From Chitinophagaceae bacterium (lineage in GTDB: Bacteria; Bacteroidota; Bacteroidia; Chitinophagales; Chitinophagaceae), in the NCBI GenBank assembly GCA_947446645.1, contig CANFHA010000018.1, positions 1 to 64,000 of the forward strand: 64,000 nt of DNA, given 5' to 3'. The position numbers were made by a program, and so were the translations under genes. Numbering within the stretch: position 1 is the stretch's first letter; every line of letters begins with the position of its first letter. Shown here in pieces: positions 33,780 to 42,108 of this stretch. The notes beneath the pieces are model-generated. The model saw only the letters and a list, made by a program, of their open reading frames with translations, had not been told where the DNA came from and did not search any database.

Positions 33780-35867
33780 ATGAAGAAGATATTACTTTGT
33801 TTTTTATTGTTTATAGCCGTAAAAGGATTCAGCCAGGATGCTGATACTTCGGAGATTTACTTTGATCTTAACGCTGCCCAGATGAGCTCTACTGGCATGC
33901 GTACCGTGGATAGTCTGCGCTTTTCAAAGGTTTTGGCTCCGGGCCATAAAACAATGGTTTATGGATTTGCTGATTACCTGGGAGATGACCAATACAACAA
34001 AACTCTTACGGCAGCAAGGGCGAAACATGTAAAGGAATACCTGATATCGCTAGGTATGGATCCGAAGGATATCATTATTTGTGAGGGAAAAGGACGAATT
34101 GTCCGCACTCCTGCTGCAGGGGAACATGGCCTGTTGAAAGACAGGAAAGTAACGATAATCACTGATCTGTCGGGCAAAGGACTAGCGAAAAATAACAAAG
34201 CAAAAAAAGAAAAGACTGAAAATACACAGACCGCCAATAACGACAAGAGCCTTACTGATGGCTCAATGGCGAACGAAAGACCAACGAACTCCAAAGGAGA
34301 CAAAGCCAATGGTGCTCAATCGGGAATTTCGGACAACAAAGACCCTGGCGCACTGTCCTCGACGCTGAAAACGAAGAAGAGCAAAACTGCCGGCAGTGAT
34401 AGCACAAAGAGTGGCAGTGCAAATGCCGCCGACCATAATGTTGTGGTTTCGAAAACAAAAACCAAGGCAACAAAAGCAGTACTTACCGATATTTTACATA
34501 ACGGAACTACCGGAGCAACTGACCCGAATGCAACAGCAACAAAAGCAAAGATTAAGAAAACAAAGACCGTACTTAATGACAGTCTGCATAACGGAAGCAA
34601 TACAGCTGTGAATGCAAATTCGATAGCAACAAAAGCCAAGACTAAGAAATCAGCAACAGCCGGTACCGATAGCCTGAACAGCGGATTCAATGGCGCTACA
34701 GATGCTAGTAGCTTATCCGTAAAGCCGAAAGCGAAAAAAATAAAAACTGCGCTAACTGATAGTTTGCACAATGGTACTGGTGCTACTGACCCTAACGCGC
34801 TGGCTACGAAGGCAAAAATGAAGAATACAAAAACAGCCGGTGCAGATAGCCTGAACAAAGCTATGACTAGTGTAAATGACCTTAACGGTGCAGCGGCCAA
34901 GGCAAAGACAAAGAAAGCTAAGGTAGCGAGCGCTGATAGCACCCATAACGGCACTTCCAATACCAGCGACCATACCACCACGGCCTCAAAAAACAAAAAG
35001 ACAAAGAACGGCAGCACAGACAGTACAGTAAGCGGAACAGGAAACCCTGCAGGCAGCAACGCACTGGCAGCGAAGAATAAGGTGAAAGCCGATAAGAACG
35101 GAGGCGCTAATTCAGTACCTAATTCAAAAGATGCTGCATTAAAGACGCAGAAAACAAATGCTGAAAGCCAGGCGAAAGTGCAAAAAAACAATGCCGCAGA
35201 TCCTACGGCTATCGCAACTTCAGCAAAAGTGACGGATGTTGCAAACGCAGGTAAAGAGACCGCCAGCAATGACAGAAACGGAATCCCACCTATAGATGCG
35301 ATAGATGGCAAGTCAGAAATGGGGCAGATACTTTCCAGCGCTGACTTACCACGGCCGGGCATTACGCCCAGGAAACCAGAATCAACGAATACTGATTCTT
35401 TGAAGAGCACCACTAAGCTTATACCCCGCCGCCCCGAAGTAGTAGTGCGCAAACCGGAGAAGGACATACCTACACTGAACCCAGCCAAACTGGGAGTGGG
35501 CGAAATAGTGCCGCTGAATGATATCTATTTTGCACCAGCGTCGAATGAAATGCTGCGGCAGTCTGAACCTTCGCTTGAACGTCTTTATAAGTTCTTAAAA
35601 GATAATGATAACCTTGCAGTGGAAATAGAAGGCCGTATATGCTGCCTGAGCCCACTGGATGGTACAGATGAGCCCGACGGCCATGGTAGCACCCGCTCTA
35701 CAGCACGCGCAAAAAACATTTATGATTACCTTGTAACGAAAGGTATTGACAAGAAACGTGTTACCTATACCGGGCTGGGCAATACCAAGCCAACGGTATA
35801 CCCTGAAAAGAATGAAATGGACCGCGGGCTTAACCGCAGGCCGGTAATGAAGATCATCCGTAAATAA
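33780..35867 (+). CDS. Double-OmpA protein with Lys-rich 30-residue repeat array
   Basis: 695 residues. Signal peptide 1-19. The first OmpA-like domain spans 20-130 (YFDLNAAQMSSTG, GFADYLGDDQYNKTLTAARA). A low-complexity region spans 135-545. The second OmpA-like domain spans 575-695 (DIYFAPASNEMLRQSEPSLE, GRICCLSP, NRRPVMKIIRK). The middle holds nine units of about 30 residues starting at 197. It is a paralogue of the preceding gene, so the array looks like an insertion between the two domains. The basic spacer may span or bind the wall. Confidence 0.87.
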   Translation: MKKILLCFLLFIAVKGFSQDADTSEIYFDLNAAQMSSTGMRTVDSLRFSKVLAPGHKTMVYGFADYLGDDQYNKTLTAARAKHVKEYLISLGMDPKDIIICEGKGRIVRTPAAGEHGLLKDRKVTIITDLSGKGLAKNNKAKKEKTENTQTANNDKSLTDGSMANERPTNSKGDKANGAQSGISDNKDPGALSSTLKTKKSKTAGSDSTKSGSANAADHNVVVSKTKTKATKAVLTDILHNGTTGATDPNATATKAKIKKTKTVLNDSLHNGSNTAVNANSIATKAKTKKSATAGTDSLNSGFNGATDASSLSVKPKAKKIKTALTDSLHNGTGATDPNALATKAKMKNTKTAGADSLNKAMTSVNDLNGAAAKAKTKKAKVASADSTHNGTSNTSDHTTTASKNKKTKNGSTDSTVSGTGNPAGSNALAAKNKVKADKNGGANSVPNSKDAALKTQKTNAESQAKVQKNNAADPTAIATSAKVTDVANAGKETASNDRNGIPPIDAIDGKSEMGQILSSADLPRPGITPRKPESTNTDSLKSTTKLIPRRPEVVVRKPEKDIPTLNPAKLGVGEIVPLNDIYFAPASNEMLRQSEPSLERLYKFLKDNDNLAVEIEGRICCLSPLDGTDEPDGHGSTRSTARAKNIYDYLVTKGIDKKRVTYTGLGNTKPTVYPEKNEMDRGLNRRPVMKIIRK
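34368..35145 (+). repeat. Coding tandem repeat, about 90 bases x 9
   Basis: Unit starts at residues 197, 227, 257, 287, 317, 346, 376, 405 and 434. The consensus is KTKKxKTAxxDSLHNGTxxA followed by a variable Asp/Asn/Ala-rich part. Period 29-30 residues. Confidence 0.85.
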
Positions 35868-35897
35868 AAAAAGGCTGCAAATGCAGCCTTTTTTTAT
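35866..35897. terminator. Bidirectional terminator
   Basis: AAAAAAGGCTGCA-AA-TGCAGCCTTTTTTT is nearly perfect and lies between the convergent OmpA and ffh genes, with A-run and T-run on opposite sides. Confidence 0.9.
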
Positions 35898-35925
35898 TGT
35901 CCCTTTTTATTGACTTTTTCAACTA

Positions 35926-37260
35926 TTATCTGCGCCCCGGCATCATTCCCGGCATTCCCATACCACCGCCCTTCATCTTATTCATGTGGGCCATCATTTG
36001 CTTCATCTGGTCGAATTGCTTCATGAAAGCGTTTACTTCGTTAATATCTTTGCCACTACCTTTGGCTATGCGCTTACGGCGGCTGCCATCAATAACATCG
36101 GGGTTGCTGCGCTCATAAGGTGTCATGGAGTTGATCATAGCTTCAATGCCTTTAAATGCATCGTCTGATATGTCTATTTCCTTAATTGCCTTACCTACTC
36201 CTGGTATCATTGCCAACAGGTCTTTGATGTTACCCATCTTCTTGATCTGGCCGAGCTGCTCCTTAAAATCTTCGAAATCGAATTTATTAGCGCGTATTTT
36301 CTTCTCCAGCTTTTTGGCCTGTACTTCGTCGAACTGTGCCTGGGCGCGCTCCACAAGGGTGGTAATATCGCCCATGCCCAGGATACGCTGTGCCATACGC
36401 TCAGGATAGAACACATCAAGCGCATCCATCTTCTCACCCATGCTCACAAACTTGATGGGCTTGTCAACAGTGTACCTGATGGTAAGTGCGGCACCACCAC
36501 GGGTGTCACCATCCAGCTTGGTAAGTACCACACCGGTAAAATTGAGGCGGTCGTTGAAGGCCTTTGCTGTGTTCACAGCATCCTGGCCGGTCATGGAGTC
36601 AACTACAAAAAGTATTTCCTGCGGATTGACTGCAGCCTTAATATTGGCCACCTCCTGCATCATCGCCTCGTCTACTGCCAGTCGGCCGGCAGTATCTATG
36701 ATAACGATGTTATTGCCATTCTGCTTTGCATATGCAATGGCATTCTGAGCAATAGAAACGGCACTCTTATTTTCAAGCTCCAGGAAAACCGGAACTTTTA
36801 TCTGCTCACCAAGCACGCGAAGCTGCTCCATGGCCGCAGGGCGATAAATATCTGCAGCTACCAGCAGGGGTTGCCTCCCCTTCTTGCTCTTCAGGAAATT
36901 AGCGAGCTTACCGGAGAACGTAGTTTTACCTGAGCCCTGCAAACCAGCAATAAGAATAACTGTGGGTTTGCCGGTAAGGTCAAGCTCTTCCTCCTTGCCG
37001 CCCATCAACTCAGCCAGCTCGTCTTTCACTATCTTAACCATGAGTTGGCCAGGGCTTACGGAGGTGAGAACCTTCTCCCCCATTGCCTTTTCCTTCACTT
37101 TATCGGTGAGCTCTTTGGCTATTTTATAGTTCACGTCGGCATCGACCAGTGCACGGCGGATATCCTTAACGGTAGCCGCGACATTAATTTCATTGATGCG
37201 GCCTTCGCCTTTTAACTGCTTAAACGCGGCATCGAGCCGCTCACTCAGATTGTCAAACAT
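35926..37260 (-). CDS. ffh: Signal recognition particle protein Ffh
   Basis: 444-residue SRP54 GTPase that, with 4.5S RNA, targets membrane proteins. N domain 1-90. The G domain has GLQGSGKTT (G1), the DTAGRL motif (G3) and TKLDGDTRGG (G4). The methionine-rich M domain runs from about 325 to 435, ending in GGGMGMPGMMPGRR. It stands alone before a strong terminator. Confidence 0.97.
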   Translation of the reverse strand: MFDNLSERLDAAFKQLKGEGRINEINVAATVKDIRRALVDADVNYKIAKELTDKVKEKAMGEKVLTSVSPGQLMVKIVKDELAELMGGKEEELDLTGKPTVILIAGLQGSGKTTFSGKLANFLKSKKGRQPLLVAADIYRPAAMEQLRVLGEQIKVPVFLELENKSAVSIAQNAIAYAKQNGNNIVIIDTAGRLAVDEAMMQEVANIKAAVNPQEILFVVDSMTGQDAVNTAKAFNDRLNFTGVVLTKLDGDTRGGAALTIRYTVDKPIKFVSMGEKMDALDVFYPERMAQRILGMGDITTLVERAQAQFDEVQAKKLEKKIRANKFDFEDFKEQLGQIKKMGNIKDLLAMIPGVGKAIKEIDISDDAFKGIEAMINSMTPYERSNPDVIDGSRRKRIAKGSGKDINEVNAFMKQFDQMKQMMAHMNKMKGGGMGMPGMMPGRR

Positions 37261-37396
37261 GGTATTTTGAAATGGAGTGCGAAGTTAAGGAAAGATTCAA
37301 AATTTTTGATTTCAGTTTTTTTATTTATAAATCAACAAGTTACAATGCAAATACATCTTTACATTACTCTCAGCTGGCATTTTTCTGCTGGTAGGG

Positions 37397-37723
37397 GTGA
37401 TCATTAGAAAATTTGCAAAGCAGATACACTCGAACAAAATACGGGCGGAAGAAAAGACAAAAAACCTGCGACAGATAGCTACCCAAACAGAGCGGATAGA
37501 AGCACAGGAAGATATACTGGCGGAGATAGCCTACACCCTGTCTCATCTTATCCGCGGGCCGGTGGCTACACTACTGGGCCTTGTAGAGGTGATGAATTAT
37601 GACGACCCCACCGACCCGAACAATAGAGAGATAATTGATGCCATTGGCGTTACCGCCAGCAAGCTTGACACTGTGATAAAGGATATAGTGTTCAAAGAGA
37701 ATAACCTGAGAATGCATGAATGA
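37397..37723 (+). CDS. Histidine-kinase-like fragment: membrane segment plus phosphoacceptor domain
   Basis: The frame is open from 37331 and encodes a TM segment (IFTLLSAGIFLLVGVII), a coiled-coil linker (residues 15-45) and a DHp helix pair with LSHLIRGPVATLLGL carrying the phosphoacceptor His. It stops right after KLDTVIKDIVFKEN, so the ATPase domain is missing. No ATG exists; the GTG at 37397 cuts the TM segment. It could be a truncated kinase relic or a stand-alone phosphotransfer protein. Confidence 0.5.
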   Translation: MIIRKFAKQIHSNKIRAEEKTKNLRQIATQTERIEAQEDILAEIAYTLSHLIRGPVATLLGLVEVMNYDDPTDPNNREIIDAIGVTASKLDTVIKDIVFKENNLRMHE

Positions 37724-37916
37724 TTCTGGCCTGATATTTGCTTTTAAAAGGGATAGTACCAGGCATCATAATTTTTGTTTTGCAACTTTCTGCAGGTAGT
37801 GTTTTTTTGCAAAAAATATAAACTGGTAACTATCAATGATTTAAAATAAGTTTATTAATCCTGTGGCGAAAAAGAATGAATTGTTTATATTTACTACACA
37901 GAAAACTACTATAACT

Positions 37917-38144
37917 ATGAAATCAATAACACTAAACATGGACAGCGAAGGCTGCCGCATCTACGAGGGCTTGAGCCCGGAATGCCGTGAGAACTTCGCC
38001 CGAGAAGTGAGTATGATGCTGCACAATATAGCTCATGATGAGCGCGCTACGAAGCTGAAGAAACTAATACAGGAGATAAACAATGAAAAAGGCCCCAGCT
38101 ACCTCAATGCTGATGTGCTTCTGGAATTACTTCCAATAGACTAA
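37917..38144 (+). CDS. Small protein, function unknown
   Basis: 75 residues, cytoplasmic, mixed charge and helical (CRENFAREVSMMLHNIAHDE, KLKKLIQEIN). No known family. ATG 37917 follows an A/T-rich leader and a good terminator follows the stop, so it is a self-contained transcription unit. Confidence 0.6.
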   Translation: MKSITLNMDSEGCRIYEGLSPECRENFAREVSMMLHNIAHDERATKLKKLIQEINNEKGPSYLNADVLLELLPID

Positions 38145-38163
38145 TAAATAAAATGTTTACATA

Positions 38164-38195
38164 AAAATGCCGGTAATCATTACCGGCTTTTTTGT
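38164..38195 (+). terminator. Rho-independent terminator
   Basis: ATGCCGGTAAT/ATTACCGGC stem followed by TTTTTTGTTT. Confidence 0.85.
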
Positions 38196-38213
38196 TTCAG
38201 TTGAATAGCATCG

Positions 38214-38540
38214 TTAAGGGAAGTCGTACTTAATGCCCCTTAGTCCGGCAAATTCCCTGATCCCGATGTGGGAATAATTTGAATCATTTTGTGTTTCACA
38301 CGTTACGAGGATCACATCGTAATCTTTTCCGTTGTAGGCGGCAAGTGCAGTGCCGCAGTCTTTCGAAGCATAATATTTTTCGAAAAAAACCTCGCGCTCA
38401 GCGGCTGGGAAAGGGGCAATAACTACATTCTCCACAAACATCTCGGGAGAAGTGCCTATCTTAAAATCGGTATCTACAAGGTCTTCAAAATCCTCGCGAA
38501 CTTCTTCTGCGTCCTCCAGTGTGAAGGGAGTATAATCCAT
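38214..38540 (-). CDS. Small acidic protein, function unknown
   Basis: 108 residues, strongly acidic N-terminus (LEDAEEVREDFEDLVD) and a compact alpha/beta body (ENVVIAPFPAAEREVFFEKY, YDVILVTCETQND). No signal peptide. No family recognised. It lies 25 bases downstream of the Fe-S carrier gene on the same strand, so it may be co-transcribed with it. Confidence 0.65.
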   Translation of the reverse strand: MDYTPFTLEDAEEVREDFEDLVDTDFKIGTSPEMFVENVVIAPFPAAEREVFFEKYYASKDCGTALAAYNGKDYDVILVTCETQNDSNYSHIGIREFAGLRGIKYDFP

Positions 38541-38565
38541 GGTCAAATATTACTGTTGAAGTTGA

Positions 38566-38910
38566 CTATACAGCAAAAGAACTGCCGCACCCGCAAGAGC
38601 TGCTGGCATTAGGGTTATTGAAAACAAATCCACGAGCATTGAGCCCGTCAGAATAGTCGACCTCCATACCAAAGAGGTATATACCGTGCGCATTTTTCAT
38701 AACCACAGGTATTCCTTCAATTTCATGCATCTCATCATCTGCCTCCGGCTTATCGAAACCAAGTACATAACTAAGGCCCGAACAACCGCCGCCCTTGACA
38801 CCTATACGTAAACGCTGTGTAGCATCGAACTCCGGAACGGACATAAGTCTCCTAAGTTCTGCAATAGCATTTGGAGTCAGTTTCACGGGGGTGCTTATCA
38901 TAGTTTCCAT
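38566..38910 (-). CDS. A-type iron-sulfur cluster carrier (HesB/IscA/ErpA family)
   Basis: 114 residues. The three conserved cysteines are present: KGGGCSGLSY and the C-terminal SSCGCGSSF. FVFNNPNAS is the family motif before the last pair. It receives and hands over Fe-S clusters. No suf or isc gene is adjacent. Its leader contains the second copy of the G-rich element found before guaA. Confidence 0.93.
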   Translation of the reverse strand: METMISTPVKLTPNAIAELRRLMSVPEFDATQRLRIGVKGGGCSGLSYVLGFDKPEADDEMHEIEGIPVVMKNAHGIYLFGMEVDYSDGLNARGFVFNNPNASSSCGCGSSFAV

Positions 38911-38920
38911 ATTACAAAGT

Positions 38921-38945
38921 TAAACCCCAAACCCCTAAAGGGGCT
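38921..38945 (-). repeat. Leader element CCCTTTAGGGGTTTGGGG (copy 2)
   Basis: Identical over 22 bases to the element abutting guaA (3974-3996), in the same orientation to its gene, ending 11 bases upstream of the Fe-S carrier start codon. Confidence 0.7.
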
Positions 38946-39070
38946 TAAGTTGGAAATATATTTTCATCGCTTTAACATATTTCGTCTTTAAATATTAAAT
39001 GCACGCTAAACTAAATGATGGAGAAAGGTCATTTGCCTGTTTTGGGTGTGATTTGGGGAGAGATTTTTAT

Positions 39071-39078
39071 TACATTTG
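39071..39078 (+). promoter_or_regulatory. -7 element TACATTTG of frr
   Basis: Exact TAnnTTTG match 23 bases upstream of the frr ATG. Candidate TTTG words lie 15 and 26 bases further upstream. Confidence 0.35.
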
Positions 39079-39101
39079 CTTCCTGCAAAAAACACCCTTT
39101 T

Positions 39102-39665
39102 ATGAGCGAAGCATTAGAAATGGTAATTGACGATGTGTCTGTGCAAATGAAAAAGGCCATAGCACATCTTGAAACTGAGATAAGCAAAATACGCGCCGGC
39201 AAAGCAACACCACAAATAGTGGACGGAATATACGTAGACTACTATGGTAACCCCACTCCCCTAAGCCAGGTTGCCAACGTAATGGTAGCAGATGCCCGTA
39301 CACTGAGCATACAGCCATGGGAAAAAAACATGCTGCACCCCATAGAAAAGGCAATTATTGCATCTAACATAGGATTGAACCCTCAAAACGACGGCAATTA
39401 CATTCGCCTGTTCCTGCCACCACTAACCGAAGAACGCCGCAAGGAACTTGTAAAGCGTGTGCTTGGGGAAGGGGAACAAGCAAAAGTGGCGGTGCGTAGC
39501 ATACGCCGTGAGTGTATAGAGCAAGTGAAAAAACTGCAAAAAGATGGGCTGAGCGAAGACATTGCAAAGGACGCAGAAACCCGGATACAGGGAATTACCG
39601 ATAAATTTATAGCGCTGGTAGACCAGCACTGCAAGGATAAGGACAAAGAGATAATGACTGTGTAA
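39102..39665 (+). CDS. frr: Ribosome recycling factor
   Basis: 187 residues, splits post-termination ribosomes with EF-G. Family signatures: HLETEISKIRAGKATPQIVDGIYVDYYG cut by motif ISKIRAGKA, then PWEKNMLHPIEKAI, LPPLTEERRKELVK and VRSIRRE. ATG 39102 gives the family length; the open frame upstream contains the -7 element. A strong terminator follows. Confidence 0.96.
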   Translation: MSEALEMVIDDVSVQMKKAIAHLETEISKIRAGKATPQIVDGIYVDYYGNPTPLSQVANVMVADARTLSIQPWEKNMLHPIEKAIIASNIGLNPQNDGNYIRLFLPPLTEERRKELVKRVLGEGEQAKVAVRSIRRECIEQVKKLQKDGLSEDIAKDAETRIQGITDKFIALVDQHCKDKDKEIMTV

Positions 39666-39688
39666 TGGGTAATATCCAAATGATATTG

Positions 39689-39722
39689 AAATGCCGGGGC
39701 TACTTCCCCGGCATTTCTTTTA
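39689..39722 (+). terminator. Rho-independent terminator of frr
   Basis: AAATGCCGGGG and CCCCGGCATTT form an 11-bp stem followed by CTTTT. Confidence 0.85.
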
Positions 39723-39828
39723 GATACCATTCTTAATATGGAGTTCATTTTGGCGCGCTAATTTTGTTGGCATAGTTTTTACACCATATTACGAAGCGGC
39801 CATTTTTCTATTTAAATCCCCAAATTCT

Positions 39829-40032
39829 ATGCAAAACTCAAATAATTATCAGACTGGTGCCGAAGCACTAAGGATAACCAGCCCTAAAGAAGCATTGATG
39901 CAGGCATATAAAAGCTGGGTGAATAAAAGACTGGATAATGCGCGGGCACGAGTGATGTATCCGCAGCCGCTGGACCCGGATGCGTTCAACGACGAAATGA
40001 TCAATGCACTTGATCTTGAGGAAAACTACTAG
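39829..40032 (+). CDS. Small protein, function unknown
   Basis: 67 residues, soluble (ITSPKEALMQAYKSWVNKRL, then ARARVMYPQPLDPD). No family recognised. It has its own terminator at 40071. The sequence composition is protein-like and the start ATG follows an A-rich leader. Confidence 0.6.
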   Translation: MQNSNNYQTGAEALRITSPKEALMQAYKSWVNKRLDNARARVMYPQPLDPDAFNDEMINALDLEENY

Positions 40033-40070
40033 ACTTAATATTCCGAAATATAACTAATTTATTTATTTAA

Positions 40071-40101
40071 AATAAAGCGCTCGTAAACGGGCGCTTTATT
40101 A
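40071..40101 (+). terminator. Terminator hairpin
   Basis: AATAAAGCGCTCG/CGGGCGCTTTATT stem with TTATTT tail. Confidence 0.75.
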
Positions 40102-40136
40102 TTTATTGACTATTCCCGGATGTGCCTATGCTCCAT

Positions 40137-40289
40137 TCAGACATTTCCCCGCCTGATGACGCCAAACAAAAATGACACTACAGCAATAACAAGCAGGATA
40201 TAAACGAGACTACCTGCATGCCAGATAAAGGCACCGAGTAGCCAGCATATAACCAGTACCGGGGCGATGAAATATAATATCGATCTCAT
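40137..40289 (-). CDS. lmo0937-type small membrane protein
   Basis: A 50-residue protein, MRSILYFIAPVLVICWLLGA at the N-terminus, then GSLVYILLVIAVVSFLFG and a basic RRGNV end. Two TM helices with an FIWHAG turn match the lmo0937/DUF5670 family, normally about 50 residues. Function unknown; members are often stress-induced in Bacteroidota. Confidence 0.8.
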   Translation of the reverse strand: MRSILYFIAPVLVICWLLGAFIWHAGSLVYILLVIAVVSFLFGVIRRGNV

Positions 40290-40363
40290 GGGCTTTACTA
40301 TCATATAAAAATTATCATGCCAGCGTAATGATCCTACGGCATACTCTTTTTATTACGTGCGCT

Positions 40364-40561
40364 ATGCCATCGTCAGTAATTGCATCAATGCATTATAACA
40401 AGGAACAGGAGAAACTGACCGTAGTATACCTGTCGGGCGCAGTATACGATTATCTGAAGGTGCCTGACGAAGTGTATACAGAAATGATAGCAGCCCGGTC
40501 GAAAGGGACATACCTGAACAAAAATATTAAGGGCAAGTACACCTTTGTGAAGGTTGCGTAA
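40364..40561 (+). CDS. KTSC domain-containing small protein
   Basis: 65 residues made almost entirely of a KTSC domain: LTVVYLSGAVYDYLKVP, VYTEMIAARSKGTYLNKNIK and a terminal YTFVKV. The role of KTSC domains is unknown. ATG 40364 is preferred over the upstream in-frame ATG at 40328. A second KTSC domain is fused to a J domain at 51109. Confidence 0.85.
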   Translation: MPSSVIASMHYNKEQEKLTVVYLSGAVYDYLKVPDEVYTEMIAARSKGTYLNKNIKGKYTFVKVA

Positions 40562-40563
40562 TA

Positions 40564-41527
40564 TCAGTTGTCCATAAAATCGGAAAGAGTGGAAGTGAAA
40601 GGTTCCAACTGCTGAATGTGGGGAATATGGCCTACCCCGGGAAATTCTACCAATTTGAAATTCTTTATCTGAGCCTTTACCGCTCTTCCTAATGAAGGAT
40701 ACTGCCCGTGAGCAGATTTGGCAACTTCCGATAGTTTGTCTTTACCAACTATGGTCCGGTCTTCCTGGCCTATAATGAGCAGTGTCGGGACCTGCAGATT
40801 TTTGAACTCATAACAGATGGGTTGCCCAAAGATCATGTCGTAAGTAAGGGCATTAGCCCAGGCCACCTGCTTGAACGCGGGGCTACCTAAGGCGGCAGCC
40901 TGCTGACTTACCAGTTCGTCATATTCTGGCCTCCACTCGGGGAAGTAAGATTGCATATATTTTTTATAAGACGCGAAGGAGGCAGAAAGTTCCGTTTTGT
41001 ATTGGCTGTCAATATTGATATAAGGCACAAAGGTGCGATAGTCTTCCAGGCCGATGGGGTTTTCCAATACAAGCTTTTCCACTACACCCGGATACATTAG
41101 CGCAAATCTTGTAGCCAGCATGCCGCCCATTGAATGCCCGATGACGATAACCTTAGAAATCTGGAGTGAATCAAGCAAGGCCTTATTATTTGCAGCAAGC
41201 ATAGGGAAACTATAATGCAAATCGGCAGGGTCTGACTTACCCCACCCTACCTGGTCCGGTATAATAACCCGATAGCCCTTACCGGACAAGAAAGCGGCAA
41301 CATTCTTCCAGTAATAACCATTGAAGTTTTTACCATGAAATAATATAACCGAGCCCTTTGCCTTTCCTTGTGCAGCAACGTCCATATAGGCCACTTTTAA
41401 TATTCTGCTGCTCTATGGATAGTGAAAGGTATCTAACCGGGTATGGATATGGGGCCTGTGCTTTAGCAAAGCAAGATGCACAATTTAGGCAAAGTAATAA
41501 CAAGCAAGATTTACAAAACGTGTTCAC
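40564..41527 (-). pseudogene. Secreted alpha/beta hydrolase, one frameshift
   Basis: The N-terminal frame (GTG 41527) encodes a signal peptide ending AKAQ and PVRYLSLSIEQQNIK, then runs out of frame. The body (41394 down to 40564) has FHGKNFNGYYW (oxyanion), IGHSMGGMLA (nucleophile Ser), an acidic residue in IIGQEDRTIVG and the catalytic His in FPGVGHIPH. Removing one A from the AAAA run (plus-strand TTTT, 41395-41398) fuses NIK to VAYMDVAAQGKA. The restored length is about 320. It begins 3 bases after the PEBP stop. The frameshift is real or an assembly error; the catalytic set is complete. Confidence 0.75.
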
Positions 41528-41530
41528 AGG

Positions 41531-42043
41531 CTATTTTGTTTTCATGTATAAACCGGTGATCCCACCTTTGGCGAGAATATGACCTTCCATAGCCCGCTCA
41601 AGTACGCCCTTGTCGGTTGAAGCCGGATCCAGCTCAAGCCGCGCATCGAGCGCGTAGACCATAAAATGATAATGATGGGGACCAGACGGAGGACACATGC
41701 CGCTATACCCTTTCTTTTTTGCCCCGTTGAGCCCTTCTACTGCATTTTTGAATCCTTCAGGTATTTCACCATTTACATCTATGTTCCACATAACCCAATG
41801 GGTGAAGCCACCCTTCATAGGCGCATCCGGATCATGCACGATCAAGGCCAGGCTTTTTGCCGCAGATGGCACATTGCTTACCTTAAGCGGGGGATTTGTC
41901 TCCTTACCTTCACATGAGTACTTAGTGGGTATTATCGAGTTATTTCTAAACGCCTCACTGGTCACAGCCAGGTCGCCATCAGGTATCAGCGATATCATAA
42001 AGAATGCTGATAAGAAAATGAATGTGAGAAAAAGCGGTCGCAT
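41531..42043 (-). CDS. YbhB/YbcL family (PEBP/Raf kinase inhibitor-like) exported protein
   Basis: 170 residues with an N-terminal hydrophobic signal, then a PEBP fold: CEGKETNPPLKVSNVP, LALIVHDPDAP, THWVMWNID, YSGMCPPSGPHHYHF with the ligand-pocket His residues, and ALDARLELD. Family function in bacteria is unknown. It is followed closely by the hydrolase, so an operon is likely. Confidence 0.93.
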   Translation of the reverse strand: MRPLFLTFIFLSAFFMISLIPDGDLAVTSEAFRNNSIIPTKYSCEGKETNPPLKVSNVPSAAKSLALIVHDPDAPMKGGFTHWVMWNIDVNGEIPEGFKNAVEGLNGAKKKGYSGMCPPSGPHHYHFMVYALDARLELDPASTDKGVLERAMEGHILAKGGITGLYMKTK

Positions 42044-42108
42044 AGTATTAATTTTCAGATAACGCAGAAAAATTCATACCAACTTTTTTCAATACTATTT
42101 CTCAGCTA

